From an uncultured Lachnospiraceae bacterium (GTDB lineage: Bacteria; Bacillota; Clostridia; Lachnospirales; Lachnospiraceae): a stretch of 64,000 nt of DNA. The stretch spans positions 1 through 64,000 of the forward strand of contig CAKXYI010000009.1 of assembly GCA_934899185.1 (NCBI GenBank), in the 5' to 3' direction. Under the pieces are notes generated by a model, which made no database searches, was not told the origin of the DNA, and saw only the letters and a list, made by a program, of their open reading frames with translations. The position numbers were made by a program, and so were the translations under genes. Positions 29,117 through 38,744 of this stretch are shown one piece after another (within the stretch, counting starts at the first letter, position 1; the number at the start of each line of letters is the position of its first letter).

Positions 29117-29842
29117 TTAGTCCTCCTTCATCTTTTCTGTCAGTACACTACAGGTCGAACTCGGTATTCCCATGATCTTTGGCAGCACCTTGTCCCTGGT
29201 ATCGTACATTTCAACCTTGCCATCTTTTAAGTAAAGAACCTTGTCCGCAATGTCCAAAATTCTCTCCTGATGGCTGATGATGAGGATGTTTCCATCACTG
29301 GCTGCCACCATCTTTTCAAAGACATGGATGAGTTTCTGGAAACTCCACAGGTCAATCCCAGCCTCCGGCTCGTCAAACAATGTCAGATCGGAATTTCTAG
29401 CAAATGCCATAGCGATCTCGATACGCTTCAACTCACCACCGGAAAGACTGCCATCCAGATCTCGGTTGATATAATCCTTGGCACAAAGTCCTACCTCAGA
29501 CAAGAGATCACAAAGTTCGCTGACTGTCGCGTCCTTTCCTGCTGCCAATGACATGAGGTCTTTGATCGTCAATCCCTTAAAACGGACCGGTTGCTGGAAA
29601 GCATAAGAAATCCCATGGTTGGCGCGGTCGGTAATGGACCAGTCAGTAATATCTTCTCCATTTAAAAGGATCCGTCCTTGACTTGGCTTATTGATTCCCG
29701 CAATAACCTTCGCCAGTGTTGACTTTCCACTACCGTTTGGTCCTGTAATCACAACAAAATGATCCTCGATGGTCGCATTGATATGATCTAAAATCAATTT
29801 GCCATCTTCGGTCTCATAACAAATATCCTGTAACTCTAACAC
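29117..29842 (-). CDS. sufC: SufC Fe-S assembly ATPase
   Basis: A 241-residue ABC-type ATPase without membrane domain. Walker A is GPNGSGKSTLAKV, the signature is LSGGELKRIEIA, Walker B is LTLFDEPEAGIDL, and the switch histidine is in IISHQ. The DEPEAGID form is typical of SufC. It powers conformational change of the partner SufB-like scaffold. It is the first gene of sufC-sufB-sir2; the upstream region carries two related inverted repeats. Confidence 0.93.
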   Translation of the reverse strand: MLELQDICYETEDGKLILDHINATIEDHFVVITGPNGSGKSTLAKVIAGINKPSQGRILLNGEDITDWSITDRANHGISYAFQQPVRFKGLTIKDLMSLAAGKDATVSELCDLLSEVGLCAKDYINRDLDGSLSGGELKRIEIAMAFARNSDLTLFDEPEAGIDLWSFQKLIHVFEKMVAASDGNILIISHQERILDIADKVLYLKDGKVEMYDTRDKVLPKIMGIPSSTCSVLTEKMKED

Positions 29843-29863
29843 TTCTTATATCTCCTCTTCTCG

Positions 29864-29898
29864 CAGGGACGTTCTTTTTCCATAATGAGTGTCCCTGT
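29864..29898. repeat. Dispersed hairpin repeat, copy 1
   Basis: CAGGGAC (29864-29870) and GTCCCTG (29891-29897) form a hairpin. The internal GTTCTTTTTCC and GAGT segments match the copy at 44067-44109. It lies upstream of sufC. Confidence 0.6.
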
Positions 29899-29926
29899 AA
29901 CACCCGAAGATATATTACCACATAAA

Positions 29927-30024
29927 GATAGGAAATACACCCTTTTTATGCCTTTTTTTACGTCCATGTCCTGTATTTTATACATTTCCGTATTCCTATA
30001 TGCATATAGGGTGTACTTCCTATC
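29927..30024. promoter_or_regulatory. Pair of inverted operator-like sites upstream of sufC
   Basis: The 16-base elements at 29927-29942 and 30009-30024 are reverse complements with one mismatch (core GGGTGTAYTTCCTATC). Each is itself roughly palindromic (AGG...CCT around GTAY). They are 66 bases apart, between the GH31 3' end and sufC, and could bind a regulator of the suf operon. A hairpin role is also possible. Confidence 0.45.
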
Positions 30025-30051
30025 ATCTACTGAATCACTATGAAATTGAAA

Positions 30052-32106
30052 TTAAATCTGTATACGATACTCTACATTTCCATGCACATGATAAACAGCA
30101 TCGTCCGCACCTATTACCCGAACCACAATGCTCTCCGTAACAGAACTTTCATCCTTTGTGATAAAGATCTCTGTACCATCCTCTGTCTTTTGCATAGAAA
30201 AATCAATGCCTCCTGTTTCATCTTCCATGCGATACTTTCCTTCTCCGGCATAAAAACGCACTTCCAAAGACTGGAATTCCTGATTGTTATCCTTTGCATC
30301 GGTAAGAAGCGGTATGATACCGCCTTCCTTGACAAAAACCGGAATGCGGTCAAGAGGAACAAAAAGTTCATATGTATGATTTCCCGCAAACGTCTCACCG
30401 GTAAAGAAATCCGTCCATTTGCCTTCCGGAAGCCAGACACTCACCGGCGCCAGACCTTCTTTGTTTCGCTTGGTCACAACCGGAGCTACGATCATTTCAG
30501 TACCAAAATAATACTGGTTCTTCGCTTCATAGGCTTCCTTACAATCATGCAGATAATACATCGGCATAACAAGCGGCATACCATCTCTTGCCGTTCTTAC
30601 ATTAGCCGTATACAAATATGGAAGCAGACGATGACGTAATTGTAAGAATTTCGTCACAATTTTTTCTGCCTCTTGTCCATAAAGCCATGGTTCCTTGCTC
30701 CATTTATCCCGTGTAGAATGCAAACGGTTAATAGGAGAAAATACGCCAAGTTCTACCCAACGGGTATAAAGTTCCGGATTGCCTTTGCTTCCCATATGAC
30801 CGCCAATGTCATGTGACCACCAGCTATAGCCGGTATTGGATGCTGCAATGGTAAAATATGGCTGATAGGCAAGGCTCTTCCAACGCACAAAGGTATCTCC
30901 GGAAAAGCCTAGCGGATACCGGTGTGAGCCACAACCTGCATAACGGGAAAGAATAAGCGCTGTCCGTCCATCACGTCCGGCATCCATCATATGATAATGA
31001 TTGAGCAGCCATAAGGGATCTAAGCCTTTTTGACTGGACTTTCGTCCCTGCTGCCAGTCAATCCACCAAAAATCCACGCCCTCTTCTTCATAAGGGTGCA
31101 ACACCAGATCAAAATAGGAATCCACAAAAGTCCGGTTGGTAAAATCAAATTCTACAGGCTCTTTACTCGCCGGGTCAATACCATTCGCCTTCGCCATGGC
31201 AGGGTACTGTTTTTCAAAATAACGGATGCCATCATGAGGATGTAAATTCATGGTAATGGCAAGCCCCCGCTCCTTCAAATCACGGAAAAACTGCTTATAA
31301 TCCGGGAATAATCCGGTATCAAAAGTATACCCTGTCCAGCCCTTTCCCCAGAATTTACTATGGGTCGTTGCATCCTTTGGCACATTTTTTACCAGATGCC
31401 AATCCATATCAATGGTAGCTACAGTAAGGGGAATTCCTTTCTTTTGAAACTTATCCATAAGATCAATATATTCCTGCTGCCTGTATGCATAGTAACGGGA
31501 CCACCAGTTACCCAGCGCATACTTTGGCAAAAGCGGTGTAAATCCCGTCAGTCCGTAAAACTCGCGCAGACCGCCCAGATAATCTTTGCCAAAAGCTAAA
31601 ATATATCGGTCAACATCGCCTTCTTTTCGGGCAGACAAAGTACCGTTTTCTTCCAGAAGATAAGACGCAGAATCATCAATTTCTGCCACTCCTTCCAAAG
31701 AGAATATGCTGTCCGACAATTTAACCTTTCCTTTGTTCTCGCCAAATAAAATACGGTCGCCCAAGCCATTATCCAATGTACGGAAAGTACCACCCATCAG
31801 ATGCACCTGATGACTGTCCACCCAGTAGTCCTCTAACTTAACGGACACAAGCAGGGTCTCCTTATCCACATGAAAGACCCGGTCTGCCGTCGTCACCTCA
31901 ATATCCAGCATATTGTCCTTTACCGAAAAAGTTGGATTGCCAAAATCTCGATGCATGATCTTTTGCGTCGCCAGATCCGCAAAGGCATCTCCTTCCACAC
32001 GCTCCACCCGCAAAATATGATCTGTGATGACGCTCAGCCGGATCTGACCGCTCACATAGGTCTTATTTTCTGCAATCGGTGCAGCCTTCACATAAAAACG
32101 ATCCAT
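30052..32106 (-). CDS. Glycoside hydrolase family 31 (alpha-glucosidase/alpha-xylosidase type)
   Basis: A 684-residue GH31 enzyme. The N-terminal beta-sandwich is followed by the (beta/alpha)8 barrel with the nucleophile region DFWWIDWQQG, the acid/base region HRYPLGFSGDTFVRW, and C-terminal beta domains. There is no signal peptide, so it is intracellular and acts on imported oligosaccharides. Substrate choice between alpha-glucoside and alpha-xyloside is not decided here. ATG 32106 has GGAGG 8 bases upstream; an in-frame GTG 18 bases earlier lies at the ribosome site. A symmetric operator surrounds the -10 element. Confidence 0.92.
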   Translation of the reverse strand: MDRFYVKAAPIAENKTYVSGQIRLSVITDHILRVERVEGDAFADLATQKIMHRDFGNPTFSVKDNMLDIEVTTADRVFHVDKETLLVSVKLEDYWVDSHQVHLMGGTFRTLDNGLGDRILFGENKGKVKLSDSIFSLEGVAEIDDSASYLLEENGTLSARKEGDVDRYILAFGKDYLGGLREFYGLTGFTPLLPKYALGNWWSRYYAYRQQEYIDLMDKFQKKGIPLTVATIDMDWHLVKNVPKDATTHSKFWGKGWTGYTFDTGLFPDYKQFFRDLKERGLAITMNLHPHDGIRYFEKQYPAMAKANGIDPASKEPVEFDFTNRTFVDSYFDLVLHPYEEEGVDFWWIDWQQGRKSSQKGLDPLWLLNHYHMMDAGRDGRTALILSRYAGCGSHRYPLGFSGDTFVRWKSLAYQPYFTIAASNTGYSWWSHDIGGHMGSKGNPELYTRWVELGVFSPINRLHSTRDKWSKEPWLYGQEAEKIVTKFLQLRHRLLPYLYTANVRTARDGMPLVMPMYYLHDCKEAYEAKNQYYFGTEMIVAPVVTKRNKEGLAPVSVWLPEGKWTDFFTGETFAGNHTYELFVPLDRIPVFVKEGGIIPLLTDAKDNNQEFQSLEVRFYAGEGKYRMEDETGGIDFSMQKTEDGTEIFITKDESSVTESIVVRVIGADDAVYHVHGNVEYRIQI

Positions 32107-32127
32107 AGAAAAAACCTCCCGCACTCT

Positions 32128-32153
32128 AAGTTGTCATAATTATACCACAACTT
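32128..32153 (-). promoter_or_regulatory. GH31 promoter -10 flanked by a perfect 7-bp inverted repeat
   Basis: On the minus strand AAGTTGT (32147-32153), 12 bases containing TATAAT (32139-32144), then ACAACTT (32128-32134). The outer bases can extend the symmetry (GCAC/GTGC with a bulge). No good -35 is seen. This is a typical repressor operator layout. Confidence 0.65.
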
Positions 32154-32202
32154 GTGCGAGAGGTTACTATTTTTCAGACATTTCCCTGTCAGATAAGGAG
32201 AT

Positions 32203-32406
32203 TTATCTTGCCTTTTTTGCATAACGAAATGCAATCGCAAAAATCATGACAATCCCCCAGGCTAAGAACAATTCTCCAAACAGGCGAAACCACTCTACCG
32301 GAAGCCAGAACTGCCAGATCAGACCATCTGCGATCCAGCCCACGATCTCTATGCCAAGCAGAACGGCAAGAATTCTTTTCCATTTCTGTATAAATGTACC
32401 TTGCAT
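32203..32406 (-). CDS. Small two-helix membrane protein of unknown function
   Basis: A 67-residue protein with two hydrophobic segments (ILAVLLGIEIVGWIADGLIW and LFLAWGIVMIFAIAFRYA) and basic ends. I do not recognise a family. GAGGAG lies about 8 bases before the ATG, and it follows the UMF1-type transporter gene by 12 bases, so it is probably co-transcribed and perhaps an accessory of that transporter. Confidence 0.65.
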   Translation of the reverse strand: MQGTFIQKWKRILAVLLGIEIVGWIADGLIWQFWLPVEWFRLFGELFLAWGIVMIFAIAFRYAKKAR

Positions 32407-32418
32407 GCCACTACTCCT

Positions 32419-33714
32419 CTATACCGCAGACTGCTTGAGGGCATCTGCCGTGCCAGGTTCGATACTGACGCTCTCTTCCTTGGTGACTGCCACAGATTTC
32501 TTAAATAGAAAGAAACCAAGGATAAAGAGGATCACCAGTGATCCCACACCTACATTCGCACTTCCGGTCAACTGGCTGGCTACCGACACCAGCATGGTTC
32601 CGATAAAAGAAGCCCCTTTTCCGCAAATATCATAAAGCCCAAAATATTCTCCGGATTTTTCCGGTGGAATAATTTTTGCAAAATGTGATCTGGACAGTGC
32701 CTGAATACCACCTTGGAACATACCAACACAGACAGCCAGTACCCAGAACTTCCACTGTGAATCTAAGAAAAATGCAAAAACAGCAATTACGGTATATGCT
32801 GCGATACATATTGGAATCAATTTTCCGGATTCCTGCTTCTGTGACAATCTTCCAAAAACAAGTGCCGATGGAAATGCAACAATCTGTGTTACCAAAAGTG
32901 CTAAAAGAAGTCCTGTCGTATCCAGTCCCAGTGCTGTTCCATACGCCGTTGCCATATCTATAATTGTATAAACGCCATCAATATAGCAGAAAAATGCCAT
33001 GAGGAATAAAAAGACTGCTTTTTCATCCTTCATACCCACAAGTGTTTTACCCAAACGCTGAAAACTTCCTTTTACAATCCCCTGCTCTTTTTTAACGTAA
33101 TACACCTGTCTATAATTTTTTAACAAAGGCAGTGTCAAAACCACCCACCATACAGCCGTAATCATAAACGCCAACGTCATCGCATGCATCTGTGAAAGAC
33201 CTAATTTTTCACCAAACAAAACCAATAACAATCCAAGGACAAATGGGATACAGCTTCCAATATAGCCCCATGCAAATCCACGCGAAGATACATCATCCAT
33301 ACGTTCTTCTGTGGTAACGTCGTTGATCATAGAATCATAAAATACAAGACTGGCGGAATAACCACATTTTGCAACAATAAAAATAATCAAAAATACCAGC
33401 CATGATGAAGTCATACCCAACATGCAGCAGCCAATAGCACCAATTACCAGACTACCGATAAAAATCGGTTTTTTATAACCTTTAAAATCAGTTATGGTTC
33501 CCAGCACCGGTCCTAAAAATGCAACAATCACCGTTACAATCGAGGTTGCATATCCCCAATAAGCAAGGTACTGTACGTCGGAAAGACCAGCATTTTCTGA
33601 TATCGCATTAAAATAAATAGGAAATAAAGTAGACACCAGTAATGTGAACGCAGAATTGCCCACATCATATAAGACCCATGACTTTTCCAGTTTCGTTAAT
33701 TTCAGTTTATCCAT
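32419..33714 (-). CDS. Major facilitator superfamily transporter, UMF1/Atg22-like
   Basis: A 431-residue membrane protein with about twelve hydrophobic helices. The N-terminus WVLYDVGNSAFTLLVSTLFPIYF is characteristic of the UMF1/Atg22-like MFS family; the loop GTITDFKGYKKP matches MFS motif A. The C-terminal half shows EKSGEYFGLYDICGKGASFIG, also family-typical. The substrate is unknown. AAGGAG lies about 12 bases before the ATG. A strong hairpin sits in the upstream gap. Confidence 0.85.
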   Translation of the reverse strand: MDKLKLTKLEKSWVLYDVGNSAFTLLVSTLFPIYFNAISENAGLSDVQYLAYWGYATSIVTVIVAFLGPVLGTITDFKGYKKPIFIGSLVIGAIGCCMLGMTSSWLVFLIIFIVAKCGYSASLVFYDSMINDVTTEERMDDVSSRGFAWGYIGSCIPFVLGLLLVLFGEKLGLSQMHAMTLAFMITAVWWVVLTLPLLKNYRQVYYVKKEQGIVKGSFQRLGKTLVGMKDEKAVFLFLMAFFCYIDGVYTIIDMATAYGTALGLDTTGLLLALLVTQIVAFPSALVFGRLSQKQESGKLIPICIAAYTVIAVFAFFLDSQWKFWVLAVCVGMFQGGIQALSRSHFAKIIPPEKSGEYFGLYDICGKGASFIGTMLVSVASQLTGSANVGVGSLVILFILGFFLFKKSVAVTKEESVSIEPGTADALKQSAV

Positions 33715-33766
33715 TTTTACTTTCTACTCCTTTTCGTGCATCATCCATACACATTGTTCATTGCTA

Positions 33767-33807
33767 TGAGAAGGAATGATGTCATGCCAGCACCTTCCCT
33801 CTCATAA
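33767..33807 (-). other. Strong hairpin in the leader of the UMF1-type transporter
   Basis: On the minus strand a 12-bp stem TATGAGAGGGAA/TTCCTTCTCATA (one G-T pair) with an 18-base loop, about 50 bases before the ATG and with no T-run after it. It could be a regulatory leader structure or an operator; it is not a normal terminator. Confidence 0.45.
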
Positions 33808-33817
33808 CAAGACAATT

Positions 33818-33842
33818 ATAAAAGCACCCCGAAGGGTGCTTC
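33818..33842 (-). terminator. Intrinsic terminator of the zinc-phospholipase-like gene
   Basis: Stem AAGCACCC/GGGTGCTT with a TTCG tetraloop on the minus strand, followed by TTTTATAAT. It starts 14 bases after the stop. Confidence 0.9.
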
Positions 33843-33855
33843 TATCGAAAATTCG

Positions 33856-34476
33856 TTAAAAAAATGTTAACTGTCTGTAAAATCGCGGCAGGCGATATAC
33901 GCTCCATGTTGGGAAATCCCATAAGATCCTGCCAACGTATTGGGGTCTGTCAGCATAACAGAGGGTCGCTGCCAAGACCATGGATGAAATATATAAAAGA
34001 TCGATCTCTAGGGATGGGTACAGGTCTGCGTAAGTATCATGATGCTCATGCAGGGTCTTGACATCAAAGGTAGGTAAGACCATCTTTTGAAATGGGATCT
34101 GTTCTAACAGGCATTTGTGCAAAGCACTTTCATACTGCACATGCTCGGCAAGACTGCCTGTAAAATAGCCATTGTGCACATGGGTAAAACTGTCTGCGAT
34201 GTAATGGGTCAACTTGCCCAGACGGTAAAAATAGATCCCTCCACCCGGCGTCGACCGTTCCAGTTTTTTGATCAGATGATCCATGGTCTGACTGCTGTTC
34301 TCATAATTGTGTCCGAAAAACTTTTTATTACCTTTCCATCCATGCAGATAGGTGACCTTGTTGACATCCGGTGCAATTGCCCCATATATGTATGCATTTT
34401 TTTCCAGCATGGAAAAACCTCGCAGATACTGCCCTGCGATATGTTCTGCCAGATATTTGTGACTCAATGTTTTCAT
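33856..34476 (-). CDS. Zinc-dependent phospholipase C-like protein
   Basis: A 206-residue protein resembling the phospholipase C/nuclease P1 zinc fold. Histidine- and aspartate-rich motifs are in order: HKYLAEHIAG, YGAIAPDVNKVTYLHG, GHNYENS, GKLTHYIADSFTHVHNG and LHEHHDTY. These could supply the three zinc ligands sets. There is no signal peptide, unlike clostridial alpha-toxin, so it is probably a cytoplasmic homologue of unknown substrate. It has its own terminator and no close operon partner. Confidence 0.8.
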   Translation of the reverse strand: MKTLSHKYLAEHIAGQYLRGFSMLEKNAYIYGAIAPDVNKVTYLHGWKGNKKFFGHNYENSSQTMDHLIKKLERSTPGGGIYFYRLGKLTHYIADSFTHVHNGYFTGSLAEHVQYESALHKCLLEQIPFQKMVLPTFDVKTLHEHHDTYADLYPSLEIDLLYISSMVLAATLCYADRPQYVGRILWDFPTWSVYRLPRFYRQLTFF

Positions 34477-34618
34477 TTACGCTTTGCATCCCTTTCACAC
34501 TGCGCCCAGTCCCGCGCTCATCTTTTCTCTTTTTACCTTACATATACCATTATCCACGTTCTCTGTAAAAAAGATACCACCTTTTGTGTAAAAGTCATGT
34601 TATTTCTGTGAACAGATG

Positions 34619-36304
34619 CTATTTAAAATAAGATAAAGCCTCATTTAAGAGTCCTGCCTGCTCATTCATCTGTCCCGCCATTTCCGCCACACCATTCATC
34701 ATGGCATTGAGTTCCTCAATATTGGCTGTCATTTCCTCGGTTGCGGCAGCATTGGAAGAACTTACATCCGTAAGTCCATTACTATTGTCCGTGATATTCT
34801 GATTCAAGCAAACCATCTGATCTACCAAGCCCTTGATTTCTTCCGCCTTGTCCGCTGTCCGACCAATCTGATCATCTAAACTAGCAAACTCCTGCAAGAC
34901 GCTGCTGATCTCCTCTTTTTGCACAGCATTATCGGAAACAACTTCCTGAGATGCCCGCATACATGCCTGACACTCCTCTACTAATTCTGAAATAATCTCT
35001 TTGATATTATTTAATTCACCGCTTGTATTATCAGATAGCACACGAATCTCTTCTGCCACCACTGCAAATCCTCGACCGGCATCTCCTGCACGGGCAGCCT
35101 CAATGGATGCATTGAGTGACAAAAGATTGGTCTGTCCGGAAATATCTTCAATTACGCCGATGATATCACTGACTTTTTCCACAACCGCATTGACCTTTTC
35201 CACACGCTCTGCAATAACGCCAATGCCTTCTTCCATCTTTTCACTGCTACTTTGCATATGATGCATCTTTTGGTTCATGATAGCACTGCTCTCCAATACA
35301 GAATGTGTCTGGGTTTCGATATCCAGAACAGAAGCATCGATCGTCTGTGTCTCATCATGCATACTTCCCAGATCCACATTGATATCGGAAATAGAAGTCG
35401 CCATATTGGTAGAACCGATCGCAACATCCTCTACTGCCTTACTGATCTCTCCATTGGCAGCCAGAGTCTGTTCGCTGGTATCATTTAATTTGCTGCTGTG
35501 TTGTGCCATAGCATCGCTGGTAGCACGAATCTTTTCTACGATACCGCCCAGTGTACCCGTCATATCTTTTACACTGGTTGCCATCATGCCGATCTCATCA
35601 TTGGTAATTTTAATACCGGAAAAATCGGCATTCATATTACCATTGGCAACCTCCTCAATAATACCGCTTAAGGTCACAAGTGGCTTTACCAGCCTTCTGC
35701 CAAAAATAAGTGCCGCAATGCTGGCCAGAATAATGAGTACGATCAAAATACCAATGGCTGTCCTTGTTGTGGTATTGATTCCGGTAAGTGCATCATCTTC
35801 ATCCGCACTGACAACAACAATATTGTTATTACCAATAATGGAATATCCGGCATATTTTTCTACTCCATTAAAATCATAGGTCACAACCGCATCTTTTGGA
35901 TGCTCTCCCTCTGCCAATTGCTGTACCAAACCTTTGACGACTGTATTCTCTACCGGATTGCCTACCTTATCCTCCGTCGGATGATATAACATGATGCCAT
36001 TTTCATCGACCACATAGACATAGGAACTCTCCATCCCTTTTACACCGACATCGTCTAAGATAGCGGCATAGCCATCATAATCCAAATCATCTTTGCCACT
36101 TTGTTCAATATCCGTTTCAATCAACTTCGCATAAGAATCTACCATATCCAGCATGCTATTTTGCACCGCCGATCTGATGTATTTTCTACTGCTGGACACC
36201 AGTACACTCAGACAGATAATGTTAGATAGAATAACCATGATCAGCACAAGTGCATCAATTTTTACCGCGATCGTTCCTCTCTTTTTTGCTTTACTTTCTT
36301 TCAT
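34619..36304 (-). CDS. Methyl-accepting chemotaxis protein with Cache sensor domain
   Basis: A 561-residue chemoreceptor. TM1 is at about 12-33, followed by an external single-Cache-type domain (35-165; [23 protein letters not shown] is typical), TM2 at about 180-200 ([20 protein letters not shown]), a HAMP domain, and the signalling hairpin with [34 protein letters not shown]. Cache domains bind small organic molecules such as amino or carboxylic acids; the ligand is unknown. GGAGG lies 8 bases before the ATG. It is 37 bases after an aldo/keto reductase gene with no terminator between. Confidence 0.92.
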   Translation of the reverse strand: MKESKAKKRGTIAVKIDALVLIMVILSNIICLSVLVSSSRKYIRSAVQNSMLDMVDSYAKLIETDIEQSGKDDLDYDGYAAILDDVGVKGMESSYVYVVDENGIMLYHPTEDKVGNPVENTVVKGLVQQLAEGEHPKDAVVTYDFNGVEKYAGYSIIGNNNIVVVSADEDDALTGINTTTRTAIGILIVLIILASIAALIFGRRLVKPLVTLSGIIEEVANGNMNADFSGIKITNDEIGMMATSVKDMTGTLGGIVEKIRATSDAMAQHSSKLNDTSEQTLAANGEISKAVEDVAIGSTNMATSISDINVDLGSMHDETQTIDASVLDIETQTHSVLESSAIMNQKMHHMQSSSEKMEEGIGVIAERVEKVNAVVEKVSDIIGVIEDISGQTNLLSLNASIEAARAGDAGRGFAVVAEEIRVLSDNTSGELNNIKEIISELVEECQACMRASQEVVSDNAVQKEEISSVLQEFASLDDQIGRTADKAEEIKGLVDQMVCLNQNITDNSNGLTDVSSSNAAATEEMTANIEELNAMMNGVAEMAGQMNEQAGLLNEALSYFK

Positions 36305-36341
36305 CTTTCATTCCTCCATACATCCTTTATATCTTAATGCC

Positions 36342-37184
36342 CTATGCCTGATCCGGACTATGCCCCGATGCCCCCACGGGATCCATGCCATCCAGCGTTT
36401 CCATATCATCATAAGACAATTCAAAATCAAAAATCTGCATATTCTCCGTCATCCGACTCGGTGTGACCGTCTTTGGTAGTACAACAATATCGTGTTGGTG
36501 TTCCCAGCGAAGTGCAATCTGTGCTACTGTTTTGTCGTATTTATTTGCCAAGGACAGCAAGGTCGGGTCATCAAAAATGCGTCCTCTGCCCAAAGGACTC
36601 CACGCTTCAACAATAATCCCCTGTTTCTGGCAAAAATCCACAGTTTCTCTCTGTAAAAATCCAGGATTGATTTCTATTTGATCCACCATAGGAAGCACTT
36701 CCATCTCCAAAATCGTCTCTAAATGCCGCACCAAAAAATTTGACACGCCGATGGCTTTCACTTGTCCGCTCCGATAAATATCGATCATGGCTCGCCAAAC
36801 CTGCCGATTTGTCTCCTTCCAATCTGGGTCAAAAGCGTCCGATGCCGGCCAATGTACCAAATAGAGATCCAGATAGTCTAATCCCAAATTCTCCATGGTC
36901 TTTTCAAAAGATGCCATCACCTTATCATAAGTATTTTCTGTTTTCCAAACTTTACTGGTCACAAACAGATCTTTTCTTGCCAGACCCCCTTCTGCTATCG
37001 TGTCCCGGATAGCCTGACCAACCGCAACTTCATTTTCATAAAAAGCCGCTGTATCCACGTGCCGGTATCCACGACAAATTGCCTCTGTTACAGATTCTTT
37101 TGCAAGTGTCGGATCCGTGATCTTATAAGTACCAAATCCTAAAACAGGTATCTTTGTTTGATTTAAAAGTGTCATAGTCTGCAT
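36342..37184 (-). CDS. Aldo/keto reductase
   Basis: A 280-residue (beta/alpha)8 NADPH-dependent reductase. The catalytic tetrad can be seen: Asp and Tyr in HVDTAAFYENE, Lys in FVTSKVWK, and His in YLVHWP. The family signature LDYLDLYLVHWP and the C-terminal NADPH-binding VLPKTVTPSRM are present. It reduces aldehydes or ketones; the in vivo substrate is unknown. AAGGAG lies 9 bases before the ATG. It is placed between the GGDEF protein and the Cache chemoreceptor. Confidence 0.92.
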   Translation of the reverse strand: MQTMTLLNQTKIPVLGFGTYKITDPTLAKESVTEAICRGYRHVDTAAFYENEVAVGQAIRDTIAEGGLARKDLFVTSKVWKTENTYDKVMASFEKTMENLGLDYLDLYLVHWPASDAFDPDWKETNRQVWRAMIDIYRSGQVKAIGVSNFLVRHLETILEMEVLPMVDQIEINPGFLQRETVDFCQKQGIIVEAWSPLGRGRIFDDPTLLSLANKYDKTVAQIALRWEHQHDIVVLPKTVTPSRMTENMQIFDFELSYDDMETLDGMDPVGASGHSPDQA

Positions 37185-37208
37185 AAAAAGAGTCTCCTTT
37201 ATCTGTAT

Positions 37209-38579
37209 CTAAGCCTCATAATACACATATTGTCCCTTACCTCCCGCCTTGGCAGCGTATAAGGATTTGTCCGCTTTCTTGTAGAGGTCATAATAGCCGC
37301 CATCACAGGCGCTGGAAAGACAGATGCCCATACTGACGCTGATGACAAGCCCCTCATACTGGCAGGAAACACTATCAAAGATGCGCTCAACGATATCCTT
37401 GATGTCCTCCTCCTGCTTGTAAGTCATGAATACAACAAACTCATCCCCACCGTATCGTGCGGCAATGTCCTGCTCCTCACGGATACAACTCTTGAGGCAA
37501 TCGGATACCTTTTGTAATACACAATCTCCAAAATAATGTCCATAGGTATCATTGATCTTTTTAAAGGAATCTATATCAAAAATGATAAATGCTGCGTCCA
37601 GATACTTTTCGTTATCAATCTTGCTCTTGATCAGCACTTCACCTGTCACATGATTGTACAGTCCTGTCAAAAGATCCAGTGATGCCTGCTTTTCCAAAGA
37701 CTCCCGCAGGTAATCCTGCCGATAGCGGTCTGTAACATTGCGCAGGCTGACGATGCCGATAATATCGCCATGGATATTGTCCTGTGTCAGGTAGATCGTC
37801 TTATTGATCCACATCTCTTCGCCCATGGCATCCAGGGTGCGGTAATCCTGCCTCAAGAGTGTCTGGCCATCCTGATAAGCCTCTACCATATAAGATGCAG
37901 ATGAAAATTTGCGGTATTCCGCCAGCGTGTCCTTTGACACTCTGCCCTGCCATCTGGCGCAATATTCATCATAAGCACACGGTGTCTCTATGCCAACGGT
38001 ATGCAACACCTTTACCACACCATTTGTCTTCTTATCTTTTTGTAAGAGATCATTTTCGATCAGATTTTTCGAAAAATTGACCTGATATAAGACAACCGAC
38101 TCGATCAAAAGCGCTTCCCGATATTGTTCTGCAGTCTGTAACATACGCTTTAATTCCATATTCTTTCGCCGTATGATCTCATCGTACTCATAGCGGTGGG
38201 TCACATCGCGAAATGTCACCGTAATCTGCCCATGCGCGGCATCCGGCATCAGCATCAGGTTGATCCACCGGTAGCCCTGATCGATCAAAATGCGAAAATC
38301 CTTGCTGATATTGTCCGTCTTTGCCTCTTTTTTCCCAAGCAAAAAAAGAGAATCTTCTGCCAAAACAGATTGTAGATTCTCTTTATCTTCCGGATGGCAA
38401 AGTCCGACCAGACGATCTACCCAGATGTCACGGTTCAAAACGGCATCTTCACCCAATGCATCTCGTCCGTCATAGATGCAGATGACCTTCTTATCCGACA
38501 GATCTAACTGATATATGCCCTCATATTGTTCAGATACCATTGCCAGAACTCTTTTTTCCAGTTCATATCCTTTATCCAT
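37209..38579 (-). CDS. PAS-GGDEF diguanylate cyclase
   Basis: A 456-residue protein. Two PAS-like sensor regions (about 15-135 and 150-285, each ending in a VTFRDVTHRY- or VSLRNVTDRY-type PAC segment) precede a GGDEF domain (DLLTGLYNHVTGE to the C-terminus). The active site ARYGGDEFVVF is intact, so it should make cyclic di-GMP. There is no clear membrane segment, which suggests a cytoplasmic sensor. ATG 38579 is used because GGAG lies 10 bases upstream. It is co-directional with the aldo/keto reductase gene, 24 bases away. Confidence 0.9.
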   Translation of the reverse strand: MDKGYELEKRVLAMVSEQYEGIYQLDLSDKKVICIYDGRDALGEDAVLNRDIWVDRLVGLCHPEDKENLQSVLAEDSLFLLGKKEAKTDNISKDFRILIDQGYRWINLMLMPDAAHGQITVTFRDVTHRYEYDEIIRRKNMELKRMLQTAEQYREALLIESVVLYQVNFSKNLIENDLLQKDKKTNGVVKVLHTVGIETPCAYDEYCARWQGRVSKDTLAEYRKFSSASYMVEAYQDGQTLLRQDYRTLDAMGEEMWINKTIYLTQDNIHGDIIGIVSLRNVTDRYRQDYLRESLEKQASLDLLTGLYNHVTGEVLIKSKIDNEKYLDAAFIIFDIDSFKKINDTYGHYFGDCVLQKVSDCLKSCIREEQDIAARYGGDEFVVFMTYKQEEDIKDIVERIFDSVSCQYEGLVISVSMGICLSSACDGGYYDLYKKADKSLYAAKAGGKGQYVYYEA

Positions 38580-38637
38580 ATTGTATTGTCTCCAAATCCT
38601 TGCATTTTGCATTGGAAATATCTATCACAATATGTAT

Positions 38638-38666
38638 ATTATACCATCCTTTATTCAATTCTCCAA
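38638..38666 (-). promoter_or_regulatory. Promoter of the GGDEF gene
   Basis: On the minus strand TTGGAG (38661-38666), 17-base spacer, perfect TATAAT (38638-38643). The predicted start is about 50 bases before the ATG. Confidence 0.65.
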
Positions 38667-38744
38667 CTAATAATTGTATTTTTCGTCAAAAATCATACTG
38701 TATCTTGTGCTTTTTTCTGCAAGAGATGTATTAGCATCCTATCA

